Part shown: positions 26,893-37,509 of the stretch, in pieces
Layout: every line of letters starts with the position of its first letter
Numbering within the stretch: position 1 is the stretch's first letter
Assembly (NCBI GenBank): GCA_004123355.1
Contig: SCHM01000002.1
Location: 8,591,569-8,655,568 of the forward strand
Length of the DNA stretch: 64,000 nucleotides
Source: Amphirosellinia nigrospora
Lineage: Eukaryota > Ascomycota > Sordariomycetes > Xylariales > Xylariaceae
Direction: 5' to 3'
Made by a program: the position numbers and the translations under genes
The notes under the pieces: generated by a model
Databases searched by the model: none
What the model was told of the DNA's origin: nothing
What the model saw: only the letters and a program-made list of their open reading frames with translations

Positions 26893-27405
26893 TACTGCTC
26901 AACGGCCACATGCCAAGGAGGCGTGATTAAATAGGGCGCAAAGCCTCTACCTTAGTGGCGTGGTCGGAATTGTCGTGATGTACATTGAGCTGGATCGGGT
27001 TGATTCCCAAGTCCAGAAAGCATCTGGGGAAACAGGAGCAGCAGATAGCAGGAATTATTTCACCAAAGTTTTTGATATCAAAGGCATTCTTGGGAAGCTA
27101 AGAGTGGATCGTCACCTAGCGGTGCCCCACCTATATATGCGGCAATGCCTGAAGCAGTACATATACAGTACCTAAGGTACTTAACTGTACCTGCCGCTGA
27201 GGCGATTTGCCGAGGAATATGCGCTTAGTCAGTCGGCTTGTCTGTCGCCGTCCAATCGAACCACGCCGAAGAGCACTCCCATCTACAAACCGCCTGATTC
27301 TGATCAAGCTCCAGCCATAGCTCACGACCATAGGTACAATCCTTACACTCCGTCTCCGACTCTGATTCCAATTCGCATCGACAACATCTGTTGCCAAACT
27401 TCACA
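26893..27405. promoter_or_regulatory. Bidirectional promoter of two mitochondrial-protein genes
   Basis: The 513 bases between the ATG of the PPR-type gene and that of COX7A. It holds TATATATG at 27132-27139 and the palindromic GTACCTAAGGTAC at 27169-27181. No gene was seen. Shared regulation of the pair is inferred from the arrangement. Confidence 0.45.
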
Positions 27406-27879
27406 ATGGGGTATGTCCAATTCGTTCCGGGGCGAGGAGTGCCTTCGCCGACGACTCGTCAGCCAATGGCCCGCTCTCGATCCCCTAGCCCGGCTCTTTG
27501 CCGCCTGAGCTGTGCTTGGTCCGATATACTGATGAGTGATGCAGTATCGTCGACGCCCCGAACAAGGTGCCCCAGCACCAACGCTTCTACCAGCAAGCCT
27601 ACAAGCAGCACACCCGTCTCTGGCAGATCGTACGTACACCCGCCCGCTATCCAAATACCCATGCCCATCTCGAGACTCTTCGATTGACTAAATATGACGC
27701 AGAACCCTCGAAGCCCCAAGATCCTAATTCCCTACCAAATCCTCCTCTGGGGTACATTTGGAGGTTGGTTGTCAGCTACCAGTATCCCACCGTGCCATGT
27801 TTCTGACGATTATATAGCATCTATGTACATGATGGGCCGTAAGATCATGGGCTACAACACTTGGTTCGGCAAGGCCTAA
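27406..27879 (+). CDS. Cytochrome c oxidase subunit 7A-like protein
   Basis: Small accessory subunit of respiratory complex IV in the mitochondrial inner membrane. 70 residues assembled from four exons with introns at 27411-27544, 27630-27702 and 27764-27817. The first coding exon is only ATGGG. The order is MGIVDAPNKVPQHQRFYQQ, a short basic stretch (NPRSPKIL), a single membrane segment (IPYQILLWGTFGASMYMMG) and a short tail NTWFGKA. The shape and the AVPEHQ/VPQHQ-type N-terminus match fungal COX7A orthologues as I remember them. The frame is intact (213 bases). It could alternatively be another single-span complex IV or V subunit, but COX7A fits best. Confidence 0.75.
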
Positions 27880-28248
27880 TGAGCGAAGACGGTGCATAGG
27901 GGAAGCGAAAGTCTTAGGATACAAACCGGCACTGACGCCGATAAAATGACACATTAGGTTCATCAATAGAGAGTGGTTCACGCAAAGTGTTCATATTATC
28001 ACCAGGCTCTTCTATCTGTTGCTGCTTCTTGGGACCAAATCATCCTTGAAATACATTTACGCCGTCAAACCCCACAGAATAGGCCCGATGACACTAAGTG
28101 GAATGTCGCCTTGCGACCTGTCTAAAGTACAACCGAAAACCTTGGGCATTTGGCCTCTGGTAGAAGCCAGGGTTTGAGGAAGAGTTGACACACTCCGCCA
28201 ACCCAACCCAGACCAGCTAGTGTAGGTACGATATGGTGGGAAACGGGC
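27880..28248. other. 3' intergenic region between convergent COX7A and clathrin light chain genes
   Basis: About 370 bases. Both flanking genes end here. No coding region or repeat was seen. Confidence 0.5.
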
Positions 28249-29060
28249 TCAGTATCCCTCGGCGCCGGGTGCCTTCTCGTCCTTACGTAGGGTCATTAAC
28301 AGCTCGCGGAAGCGTTCCTTGCCTGAACCACTAGCACCGCCTTTCTGTCCTTTGCCGCTCACATCTACCAGCTTGGCGATACGCTCCCAGCTCGTGCCTC
28401 CTGATGTTGTGTCGTCGCGGCTGGCCAGGAATTGCTCTTCATCCTTGCGCGTCTGGGCGATCGTCTTGTCTTTTTGTTATTGTAGTTCTCGTAGAACTCG
28501 TCGATGTTTTGTTGGGCTTCCTTGATCGTCTCGGCTTTTTGGGTGGCAAACTCTTCGGCTCGCTTCACGTTGGCGGCATCACGATTCTCGCGCCATTGCT
28601 TGATGACCTCGGGCTCTTGTTCCTCCTCTGCGTAAGCACCGTAGCCAGAGTTGTAGCTCACTGAAGGGCCGGTGATGCCTGATCCGGCTTGCTGTGTGAA
28701 GTGATCAGAAATACACGCTCCTGTGCGTACCCTCGGATATTCCTACATACCTCATTGGAGGCGAGATCGGGGAACTGGCTCTCGAACTGCGCATTGTCGG
28801 CCTCTCCACCGCCTCCAAGCAGATCATCTGAGGTATCGGCTAGAGCGGCGGATTCGTTACCGGTGGTGAACTGGGTTGCATCATCGCCAAGGAGAGCTCG
28901 TTCACGGGCTAGGAAGTCGTCGGCAGATGGCGACCCAACATCCTTAATCTCGGTCTGGGCTATACATCCAACATGCGATTAGAGTACCTTCTATGATAGT
29001 CTCCCTGCCAAACTTACCACCTGAGTCAAAATCGTCCAAGGACGGAAATCGGTCCGCCAT
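28249..29060 (-). CDS. CLC1: Clathrin light chain
   Basis: Regulatory subunit of the clathrin triskelion in endocytosis and trans-Golgi sorting. About 231 residues. Starts MADRFPSLDDFDSG, and introns are at 28960-29017 and 28692-28750. The N-terminal half is acidic. The conserved heavy-chain binding helix includes EPEVIKQWRENRDAANVKRA and continues to QNIDEFYENYNNKK. The tail TSWERIAKLVDVSGKG ends EKAPGAEGY. One frame shift lies in the A5 run at about 28473-28477 and fits a missing A; allowing for it gives 232 codons. Convergent with COX7A, divergent from the RTT103-like gene. Confidence 0.93.
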
Positions 29061-30023
29061 ATCGATATGGGCAACTAGGCGACTACAATACCCAGGGCAG
29101 CTGTATGTGGAGGCAAGGTGTGTATGCGAAACCTGGAGCTATGGGATTCGCGATAAAAAAGATCTCGTGGGTAGATTTGAGGCAGTCGTCGTTGAACGAG
29201 ATGGCTGTTTGGTAGCTGGAGAGATCAATGCCCGTACCTAAATTGTTGTATTTGTCCAGTATGTCGCTGGTATGATGTACAGTGTTTACAGCGCAAACGC
29301 AGTGAGCCTTCGCCCCTGGTAGCTTAGGTGCCGTACCCACCTCCTCCTACTTAAGCGTACCTTAGCCAGGGAAACAAATGCCTACTAAGGTACCTCCTTG
29401 AACCAAGCCCCCAGCTGATTGGGTTATCTGGCTTCGTAATCACGTGCACCCATCAGCTTTAACCTTTAACAACGTCTCTTAACGCCCGGCGTGTTTCCCA
29501 CCTCTCCCTCATCTTGGAGGACTTTGCAACTATCTACCATTGCCAGTGGACAGGCCTCCATAGCAGCCGTACTCCTAATCTTTTCTAGATACATTGAGAA
29601 GGAACCCTCAATTGGCCGATTTCTAGTCGAGAATCTCCTACTAGGCACGTGAGGTTCAAAAGCTGCTTGGCAAGACGTCTGGCATCACCATACGCGACTC
29701 CGACTGTAACTCTTAGTATACCATACTTGGGAGGACACCATAGTTCAGGGGGCTTTCACCGTAGCTAGAGTCAGCCATCAATCGGCCATCTGCTTCGCAC
29801 TGCTTCATTCGACCTGAATGAGCATCCGCGACTCTACCCGTAGATTGTTGTTGACCTGAAAATATAAACAAATCCTCTCACCCCGCCACCCGCCAACCGC
29901 CAAACACCTAAACTGGGCATTGAAGATTTAGGCAGGCCACCGGCACATACCCTGCCTATCTTTCAGCATTCAACAAGCAGCTCAAGCACTATCTTCAGCT
30001 ACTTCAGCACCCTTCCTTTTGCC
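29061..30023. other. Intergenic region between divergent clathrin light chain and RTT103-like genes
   Basis: About 960 bases. TACC/GGTA words cluster at 29330-29395 (for example AAGGTACCT at 29387). Short open frames have no recognisable features. Confidence 0.5.
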
Positions 30024-31465
30024 ATGGCGTACAACGATGATGCCGTCCTTGCCAAGCTCTCGTCTCTGTCCGAGACTCAAGACAGCATCGTGAGCGTAGC
30101 CCAGTGGATCATGTTCTACAGGTATAACCATCCATTGTGTGCCCAATAGTAGCCACAAACTGCTTTCCCACCTACCCATTTGTCCTAAGCTACTAACTAT
30201 TTGATGCCAGGCGTTATGCAGACCGCACTGTCCAGCTCTGGTTGCAGAAACTAAAGGATTCGTCCAGCCATAAACGCCTAAACCTCATCTACCTCGCGAA
30301 TGGTAAGCTCACAAGCTGCACAACTGAATCGATACCTACAAGTACCCGCTACTAATACGTTATTACAGAAGTAGCACAGCAATCCAAAGCCCGTCGCAAG
30401 GACGAGTTCCTTGTCTCATTCTCGCCCGCCGTCGCCGAGGCCGTCGCCGCCGCCTACAAAGGGGCTCCGCATGACGTCCAGCAACGAATCCGTAGGGTGG
30501 TCGATGTTTGGAGGGAACGCGGTGTCTTCGAAGGGCCTATTCAACAAGCCGTTGAGACCCGGATCCATGGTGAGTAAAATGCCGCAAGTCTATGACCTGC
30601 TCAAGGGTTTTCATATTTACATCTTATAGATATCGACAAAGCTCGTGGGACCTCGAAGGCCGGACTTGGCGGTTCCATCTTCGGCTCGGCCTCCGCGCTT
30701 CCGGCGGAACTAACACCTCTGGTGGCGCCTCAACAGAACGTGTCTAAAGTGCTCTTGAGCACTAAGCCCGCTGTGAAGTCGGCCAAAACAGACTATGATA
30801 GTCTCATGGCCCCGGGCAGTTCCGTTCCATCAGCTCCCGTCTACGCTGCCCGGCTCAGTGGCCTACTCAAAACGCTGGCCCAAGCGGAGGGTGCAGTGGA
30901 GCAATGCGTCAAGGCACGAAGAGAGCTGGTGAACGAACTTCAGAAGCTCCTTGACATGAATAGAAATGCTCTGATAGCGGACGAGAACGAGCTAGAAGAG
31001 ATCATGCAGAAAAAGAACAAAGTCGAGGACAAGAAGACGGAAGTGGAACGGGCGATCATGGCCGGACTCCCGAACGACGAGCCCTACTTGACCAGCAACA
31101 GACAAGACGACCGTCAGCCGGCTGAGGAGCCAGATAGGCCCGAAGTCGAGGCCCTGACGCCACCCTCTAACGACGAAGACGACGAAGAATTCGAACCGGA
31201 ACCCAGCAACCCGGCGCCCGAGTGGTCGCCTGAATTCCCGCCTGAAGACAACACGCCGCCCACTCACTCTTCTCCGCCAACCACAAATCCACAGCAGACG
31301 CTTCCGGCCATTGTAGGGTCGCCCTACAGGTCCGTCACGACTGCAGTCAACGGGGCCAAGAAACGACGTCTCGACGAAACAAGCGACTTCCCAGACCTAG
31401 GAGGCGACGACGGTATCGATGCCGAGGTGGCTGAAATGCTACGCAAGGATAGTAGCGTGAACTAA
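30024..31465 (+). CDS. RTT103: CID-domain RNA polymerase II CTD-binding protein, Rtt103 type
   Basis: Binds the phosphorylated CTD of RNA polymerase II during 3'-end processing and termination. 408 residues. Introns are at 30122-30210 (with branch point TACTAAC at about 30191), 30303-30368 and 30570-30629. The CID spans about residues 1-135 (MAYNDDAVLAKLSSLSETQDSIVSVAQWIM..., TVQLWLQKLK, LNLIYLANEVAQQSK, VVDVWRERGVF). A coiled-coil segment (KARRELVNELQKLL...KVEDKKTEVERAI) follows. The C-terminal part is acidic and proline-rich with a basic patch AKKRRLDE, and ends EVAEMLRKDSSVN. The frame is intact through all four exons (1,227 bases). Confidence 0.9.
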
Positions 31466-32140
31466 GGGGAAGACGAGTTGTGCAAAGGTGTTCTAGATGC
31501 AAATATTGATCTTTGATTTCGCTATTTGCACTAGATACGCCCAGTTGGGACATGCAAAGCCGAAACTATTTCAGAACGTACTGTTTTTCTAGTCTAGTGT
31601 TATAATATAAGCAGAGAGTCGACGCACCTATCGTACAACCTAAGCGTCTAGTTGCTGGTTCTTCACGTTGTATAAGCATCGAGCTACTGAAGCCAAGGTG
31701 TATATCAAATCTAGTGGGTCTCCAGGAGGCTAGGTACGACAAGTCATATTGTATTGTAAATTTGCATGGTATGTGCTCACGATGACAAGCAAGATATGGT
31801 TATCTCCTAGCGCACCCATGTGTCTTTACTATATTCCTTCTGAGCGAGAACCTGCCTATTCTCAGCTACAGTGAACGATATAAACGCCTATTCTGTTCTA
31901 AGGAGCCGGTATCGCTAACCTTGATGCTCTTTCCTCCCAAAACTCAGACAAAGGAAAAAGAAAAAAGGAATCTTCAAGCGTATTGAAAGATAGGTATCTC
32001 TCTCGTCCCCCATATTTCTATAACCCAATTTATCAAAGCAGGCCACTTTACGCTCCACTTGGATAATCACCGAGGCCCCCAAAACCCGGTATCTAATGCA
32101 AGTATTCCGCCTTGTTCAAACCCCATTATTAGCGGTTAGC
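31466..32140. other. 3' intergenic region, no gene seen
   Basis: 675 bases between convergent genes, AT-rich, with no supportable gene or repeat. Confidence 0.5.
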
Positions 32141-33357
32141 CTAGGCCGACTCGGCTTGAGCTAAGAGCCGCGCTCTCCAGCCGTTACAGACCTCCTCGAA
32201 ACCACCGACGACGTCCCGACAGACACCAGCGCATTCGCGATTCTGCAGCCTCTCTCCCCAGTTACCTCTGGCCAACCACCGCTCACCTTCTTCTCTAAGC
32301 TCTTCCTCACGTCGCATCTCTGACACCATCTCCTTGGCCGTCCTGAGTCTTCTTGTGGCGGTTGTGGTGGTCTGTCGTGACATGTGTAATGTGTCGGACA
32401 AGTAGTTTAGCGTCTGTACTAGATCTGATGTGACTGAATGCAACGCCGCCAGCGACTCGAAGGCCGAGGTCGCGGGCCGCGGCATGTCACTAGATACAGC
32501 TGTGAGGATCGGTAATAGGGCGTCAATGGTTTCCGGTTCAGGCGGAGCAACTAGAGGGGAGAGGAGGGGGAACGTGAGGTTGTGAAGTTGCCTCGTCTGA
32601 TGTGTCAGATGCGTGGCCAAAGCCGAGTGTGCGGTGATTAACCTGGTGGTGCAAAGTCAGCATGCTTCCTATCAGAAAATCTTAGCAAGAAAGATCGGCC
32701 TAAACCTGGTTGTACTTCCCTCGACCCCAGACTGGGAGCCGAGGTCCCTCAAGCCGTCCGTCACTCTCTTGAACACGCCATCCGCTGAGCTCCCCGTGCT
32801 TTCGGTTCCCCTCCGGGCGAGTGACTCAACTGCATCCATCCTAGCAACTAAGCTAGGCGGCATACCGGGTGAGTCCAGATCAGATTCCGAACCATATTCG
32901 CTGCCATCGTAGGCACTTTCTGTGCGGCGATGGCCACGGGGGTTTGGTGAAGGCACGCTTAAACTAGAGCTTTTTGTCCTGCTTGGTAGGTCTATCTGGC
33001 TTGCGACATCGACGCCGCTATCTCTCACGCCGTCAATTGCCCCGCGTCCGTCCTCTGGCATCTCATAGTCGTCCCCATAGTACTCGTCCTCGTCACCAGA
33101 TCCAGACAAGGCATCTGCCAGCTCGTCGGCCAGGTTTCCAAGGCCATTATCTTGACTTCCACCCCCACCCCAACGCCAAGGTCGTGAAACTCGGCTTCGT
33201 TCATGCTCTGGCGCAGAGGGGTCAGGGGTTCGTGGAAGGAGGATTTGGATTGACGTCGGACACTAGGCGACGACGTATTGGGGCTTATACTGGAGTAGGT
33301 TGCGTCCATGGTGGACGAGTGACGTGAGTGACGTGGGGTCTGTGGTGATCGAGACAT
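32141..33357 (-). CDS. Unrecognised protein: Ser-rich N-terminus, helical C-terminus
   Basis: Not recognised. About 384 residues in two exons (intron 32643-32705). Residues 1-60 are rich in Ser, Pro, Arg and His (MSRSPQTPRHSRHSS) and would suit phosphorylation. Residues 65-130 are acidic (DEDEYYGDDYEMPED). Residues 190-384 are helical with coiled-coil-like heptads (LITAHSALATHLTHQTRQLHN region, later EMVSEMRREEELREEGERWL). There is no membrane segment or catalytic motif. The start at 33357 was chosen because MSRSPQTP looks like a natural N-terminus; an in-frame earlier start codon lies near 33399. One frame shift in the G run near 33155 (missing G) was needed; with it the length is divisible by three. 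Confidence 0.65.
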
Positions 33358-34334
33358 GGCTGCTTCTAGAAATTCGGAATGGTCGCTCAGCACGAGCAAA
33401 CGAGGTCCCTAAATCGGAAGCGAAAGCGAAAACGTGGAAGCTGTGCTTGTGACTGCTTGTCTTTGAAAACGAGACCAGTTCTTTACGATATGTCTCAGTC
33501 AACGCACACGTTGAGATGGATAGCGTTCTAGGTATAGTGTAGTCGCTGGAATGGGCGGATTTGTTAAGTAACAGAGAAGATCCGGTAGTATAAGACAGCA
33601 GTTACAGCTATATTCCAGAAGCTAACATAGACAAGTGATGAGTTGACAAGCGCATAGCCAGTACGCCGGTTGCATATCCTAGTCCGCAGAGAATACCAGC
33701 AGGGCAAGTGGGTAAAGAGGGGAATTCGAGTGGTGTAGGTAGGTATGCCAGCGATCGAGCGAGCGAGCAAGTGAGTGAGTGAGTGAAAAATGGCGACTGC
33801 GGGCTTCACATCGACCCTGACGATCCTTGGTGTTTGTTATCAAAAAGAGGCCGTGGCAATCGAAATTGAGCCATCGGTGACAAGGATGTGGTCAAGCAAG
33901 TGCACAGCACATTAAATAGGTATCCACTCCGCATGTTAGTGTAATTTAGTAGTATACATGGGAGCCGTGCTCCTGTACCTGACTAGAGTTACCAGGCAAG
34001 AAGCTTGAGGTACCCTGCCCTGAGCGTTGGCAGATGGGTACAGATCAAGCACCTAAGCATCCGTCGGCGCCATGTCGATATTGATATGTAGATGTACCCG
34101 CCACGTTTGAAATGCATGTGAGGAGTGGATGCCCAAGCAAGCGTCTCGACCCCACCACAAACCATTTGCACACTTACTTTTACTTACCTACACTTTATCT
34201 GTGGCTTTTTGTGAGGGCCGCGAACTTGCACGCCCGAGATCGCCGTTGTCTTTCGTTAACAGGCTACCTACGCTTGAAATCCAACATTGTCACGAGCAGT
34301 CCTCTCAACGGCTACCGCAAGGCCGACTGGCGTC
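33358..34334. other. Intergenic region between divergent genes, with a microsatellite
   Basis: About 980 bases serving as the promoter region of the unrecognised gene and of the NatB gene. It contains the GAGC/GAGT microsatellite. No coding region is supportable. Confidence 0.5.
33755..33786. repeat. GAGC/GAGT tetranucleotide microsatellite
   Basis: Tandem GAGC copies pass into tandem GAGT copies, a compound four-base repeat about 400 bases upstream of the unrecognised gene's start. Confidence 0.85.
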
Positions 34335-34969
34335 ATGACTTCATTTCGCGCTTTTGAGCCAACCGATTTGAATCGATTTGCAAAATGCAATCTTGATCCC
34401 TTGACCGAGACCTATGATATAGGTTTCTATCTACAATACTATGCCAAATGGCCTTCGCTCTTCCAGGTTGCTGTCGACGATAATGGCAACATACTCGGTT
34501 ACAGTAGGTCCTCATAGACTCCCAGACATTCCGCAAGATTACCCCTTCTAAATCGCTACTCTTAGTCATGGGCAAGACAGAGAGTTCGCCCGACTACTTC
34601 AAACGTTCCGAACACTATCTTCCGTGGCATGCTCATATTACGGCCCTCACCGTAGCACCTGAGGCCCGCCGTTTGGGCATTGGCAGGGTTCTTACCGAGA
34701 AGCTTGAGGCTGGTGCCGAGACTGCTGACGCCTGGTTCATTGATTTATTTGTCCGCAAAAGCAACGAGAAGGCCATCAGGTTCTACGAAAATATGGGCTA
34801 TAGCGTGTATCGCGTCGTGAAAGACTACTATGGCGATAACGTCAATGACCCCACCGCCACTGGGGAGGACGCCTACGATATGCGAAAGCCCACGAAACGA
34901 GACAAGAGTCTGAAGCACATTCGAAACGATGGGAGAAATCATGAAGTTCAACCAGAGGATGTGTTCTAA
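34335..34969 (+). CDS. NAT3: N-terminal acetyltransferase NatB catalytic subunit (Naa20/Nat3)
   Basis: Acetylates nascent chains that start Met-Asp, Met-Glu or Met-Asn, working with its ribosome-anchoring partner Mdm20/Naa25. 190 residues in two exons (intron 34504-34565). Starts MTSFRAFEPTDLNRFAKCNL with NLDPLTETYDIGFYLQYYAKWP, a NatB hallmark. The acetyl-CoA motif is VAPEARRLGIGRVL (R/Q-x-x-G-x-G/A type), followed by DLFVRKSNEKAIRFYENMGY. The charged tail ends EVQPEDVF. The frame is intact (573 bases). It ends about 40 bases before the stop codon of the convergent SDR gene. Confidence 0.95.
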
Positions 34970-35011
34970 GCCTTCTGCTTAATCGACCTGCCATATTGTG
35001 CACATCCCTAA

Positions 35012-36053
35012 CTACATGCCTCCGTCGACGGATTGGACAGTTCCTGTCATATACTTGCTATCTGGTCCCAACAAAAACGCAATTGTCAGCCCGACTTCTT
35101 CAGACGTTCCTTGCCGCCCAAATGCAGCTTCGTCTTCAGGAGGCGTTCCCCTAACGAGTTTGGCTGGTGTGTAATCGTGAAGCTTCCACGCCTTCTCCAT
35201 CAATGGTGTAAAGTAGCTCCAGGAGCTACTGCGTTCACCCGGACCTCTCGATGGCCGTTCTCCTTGGCGGCAGACCTGGTCAAACCTATGATACCATGCT
35301 TGCTTGCACTGCAGGGATTCCGAGTGAGTCACAACATCCCAATGTGGTGGATATCAAAGATCCCTCGGGGTCAAACAGGAACCACAAGGAGTATTGGTCT
35401 CCGGCAAGGAAGGCATTGAGACATTTGGCAGCTGGTGAAGCTTCTAAGGAACGAATCATTCAGGAGATAACTTACTCATATGCACCGTATTTCGCAAAAC
35501 CTGGGCCGATAGTTAGTGCCACCTGCGAACGACAGAGTTTCGAATGGCTTAGTACCTTTGAATCCATGGATTGAAGAGACATTGACAATGGAACCGCCGT
35601 CAGAGATTTTTGAAGCTCGGCCCTCAGGCAGTACCTGCTTGTGGTTACCCAATTTGTGCTTCATGTTAACGATGTCGACTTCACTAACATCGTACCGGTC
35701 AGGTTGACAGCAATAATCCTGTTCCATTCATCGTCATCCAAGTCTTTGACTTCTCTGAGACCGTGGTGTTTCCCGATGACCCCAGCAACGTTTGCAGCCC
35801 CATCGAGCTTTCCGAATTGCTCTACAATGCCGTTGATCCATGATTCGACCTCTTCTCTTTTTGATATGTCTACCTTGGTGATACTGAAGGGGACGTTGAG
35901 AGGCTGAAAATAGCTCTCTGCCCGTTTCATCGCATCTGGGTCAACATCGGCGATACAGACAGTGGCGCCTCGTTGAGATAGGATTTGGGCAGTGGCGAAT
36001 CCGATTCCACTGGCGCCGCCTGTAACGGCAAAGACCTTTCCCGCTAGAGCCAT
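35012..36053 (-). CDS. Short-chain dehydrogenase/reductase (SDR)
   Basis: NAD(P)-dependent oxidoreductase with unknown substrate. The N-terminus [20 protein letters not shown] carries the TGxxxGIG cofactor motif. An aspartate in CIADVD at the end of the second strand suggests NAD(H) preference (inference). NVAGV and the NLTGTM region follow. The catalytic serine is in VNVSSIHG, and the Tyr-x-x-x-Lys motif YDASKHG is assembled by splicing. The C-terminus is the typical [21 protein letters not shown]. Introns at 35501-35555 and 35309-35475 are clear. A further intron lies around 35635-35697, but its donor is not resolved. Frame shifts in the A run near 35610 and the T run near 35196 fit missing bases. 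The missing intron detail leaves the middle uncertain. Confidence 0.85.
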
Positions 36054-37509
36054 CCTGGCAGAGTATAGAATTATGAGATGGGCTCGACTAACAGCTACTC
36101 TTTACGTGAGTAGATAGATTCGCGGTGCCGCCAATAAGTAGAATTCAACAGAGCAGGACACAAGTAGAGAGTAGAGATATAAAGACAAGTCCAAAGTTTG
36201 AGATATGTTTCCCGTCTCAACGACTGCCAAACTAACTATTGTCGCCCCGCGAACCCGTCGAACCCCTCTCGCTCGGAATACCTACCTAGTGCAAGTACGG
36301 CCCGGCAGTGGAGAGGGGGGACCCCCAAATTTAGTAGGAACGATGAAATGATTGGCGCGGGATAATCGATTTTTGGTCCACTGGGCATGGCCGCACAAGG
36401 CTCGGTCCTGTTCGCCGAGACAAAACGGGAAAGTAGCTCATCAAGTACTTAAGTGTACTACAGTTATTCAAGTACTTAAGTGTACTACAGTTATATATAC
36501 TTACGACTAGGCGAGGCAGACCCAAGATACGACAGAAAAGTCTAGTATTCCAGTTGGTTGTCCTGAGGTTACGGTAATTACTATTTGAACTTGGGCTGCG
36601 CCAGGTCTTGCTAACTAGGTAGTGGGTAGTAAGACGGTACCTTATAGATGGTACCGACCTTAGCTTGCAGGAGACGATTTGAAGTCTAGACGAAGGTTGT
36701 GAAGGTTGGGAAGGTTGGGAAGGGGTGAGGTTGGTATGCATTGCTATGTATAAAAAACCAACGCAGGTTTGTCTTAAAAAGAACCACAGAAATCAATAGC
36801 CACATGCAGAATAATCCCTGACCTGAGTTGTAGAGTTTCCAGTCCAATGTAGTGAGTGTACTACCAGGTAAGTAAGATCCCCCACCTCTATTATTTATTC
36901 ATTATTCCCTCCATTATATACCTACCTCCTACGTACGGGCTAATGTCGAGGCCAAGCCAGATCCCACATACCTTACGCCCCTACTTACACCTAAGTACTT
37001 ATAAGTATAGTAGCAGAATTTCAAGCCGACATCTCATACTTGTAATAGTGGTAAGCAAGCCCCGCTTCCGGTTTGGGACGTCTGGCACGGTTTCATTCCA
37101 CTGTAACACAGGGTGGGGCCCAGGGTCTCTCATGGGGAACAGTGATGTCACGCCCCAGCCCCAGAGCTTCTTGAAACCCTACAGCTCCTCCAACAGGCTG
37201 GTTGATTGGCTGTCTGGATGTGTCTTACTCGAGTCTTGCTCGAGGTTGCTCAGCTCAAACTCAGCTTACGATTAAACTCTGTTTGTTCGCTTTGAGCCTC
37301 CAAACTCCCTAACGTCTGTAAACTACATTAGACCCCCGCTGCTCTATACCTACCTAGTATATTCAAGGTTGTACATACCTATTGGGACCGCTCCTGCCAT
37401 ATCATCATTTACACTACATCAACTTCGTGACCTTCCACTCTTTTTGACTTTGTTCTCAAGCCACTTATTGGCAGATGAGGAGCCTCGTGGTGTCCTCTTA
37501 TTTGCGGCC
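36054..37509. other. Intergenic region between divergent SDR and glutaminase genes
   Basis: About 1.46 kb. It contains a 27-base direct duplication (listed separately), GAAGGTTGG repeats near 36695-36725 and TACCTACCTA words (36281-36290, 37349-37358). Open frames here have repeat-derived or composition-biased products and no domain, so no gene was called. Confidence 0.5.
36441..36494. repeat. Perfect 27-base tandem duplication
   Basis: Two identical copies, 36441-36467 and 36468-36494, begin TCAAGTACTTAAGTGTACTA. Each contains the palindrome AAGTACTT. The lack of any difference between copies suggests recent origin. Confidence 0.9.

Noticed and set aside
36856-37275. A 139-codon open frame upstream of the glutaminase
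   Set aside because: The product is rich in Ser, Tyr and Leu without any domain and lies in repeat-bearing intergenic DNA close to the glutaminase start.
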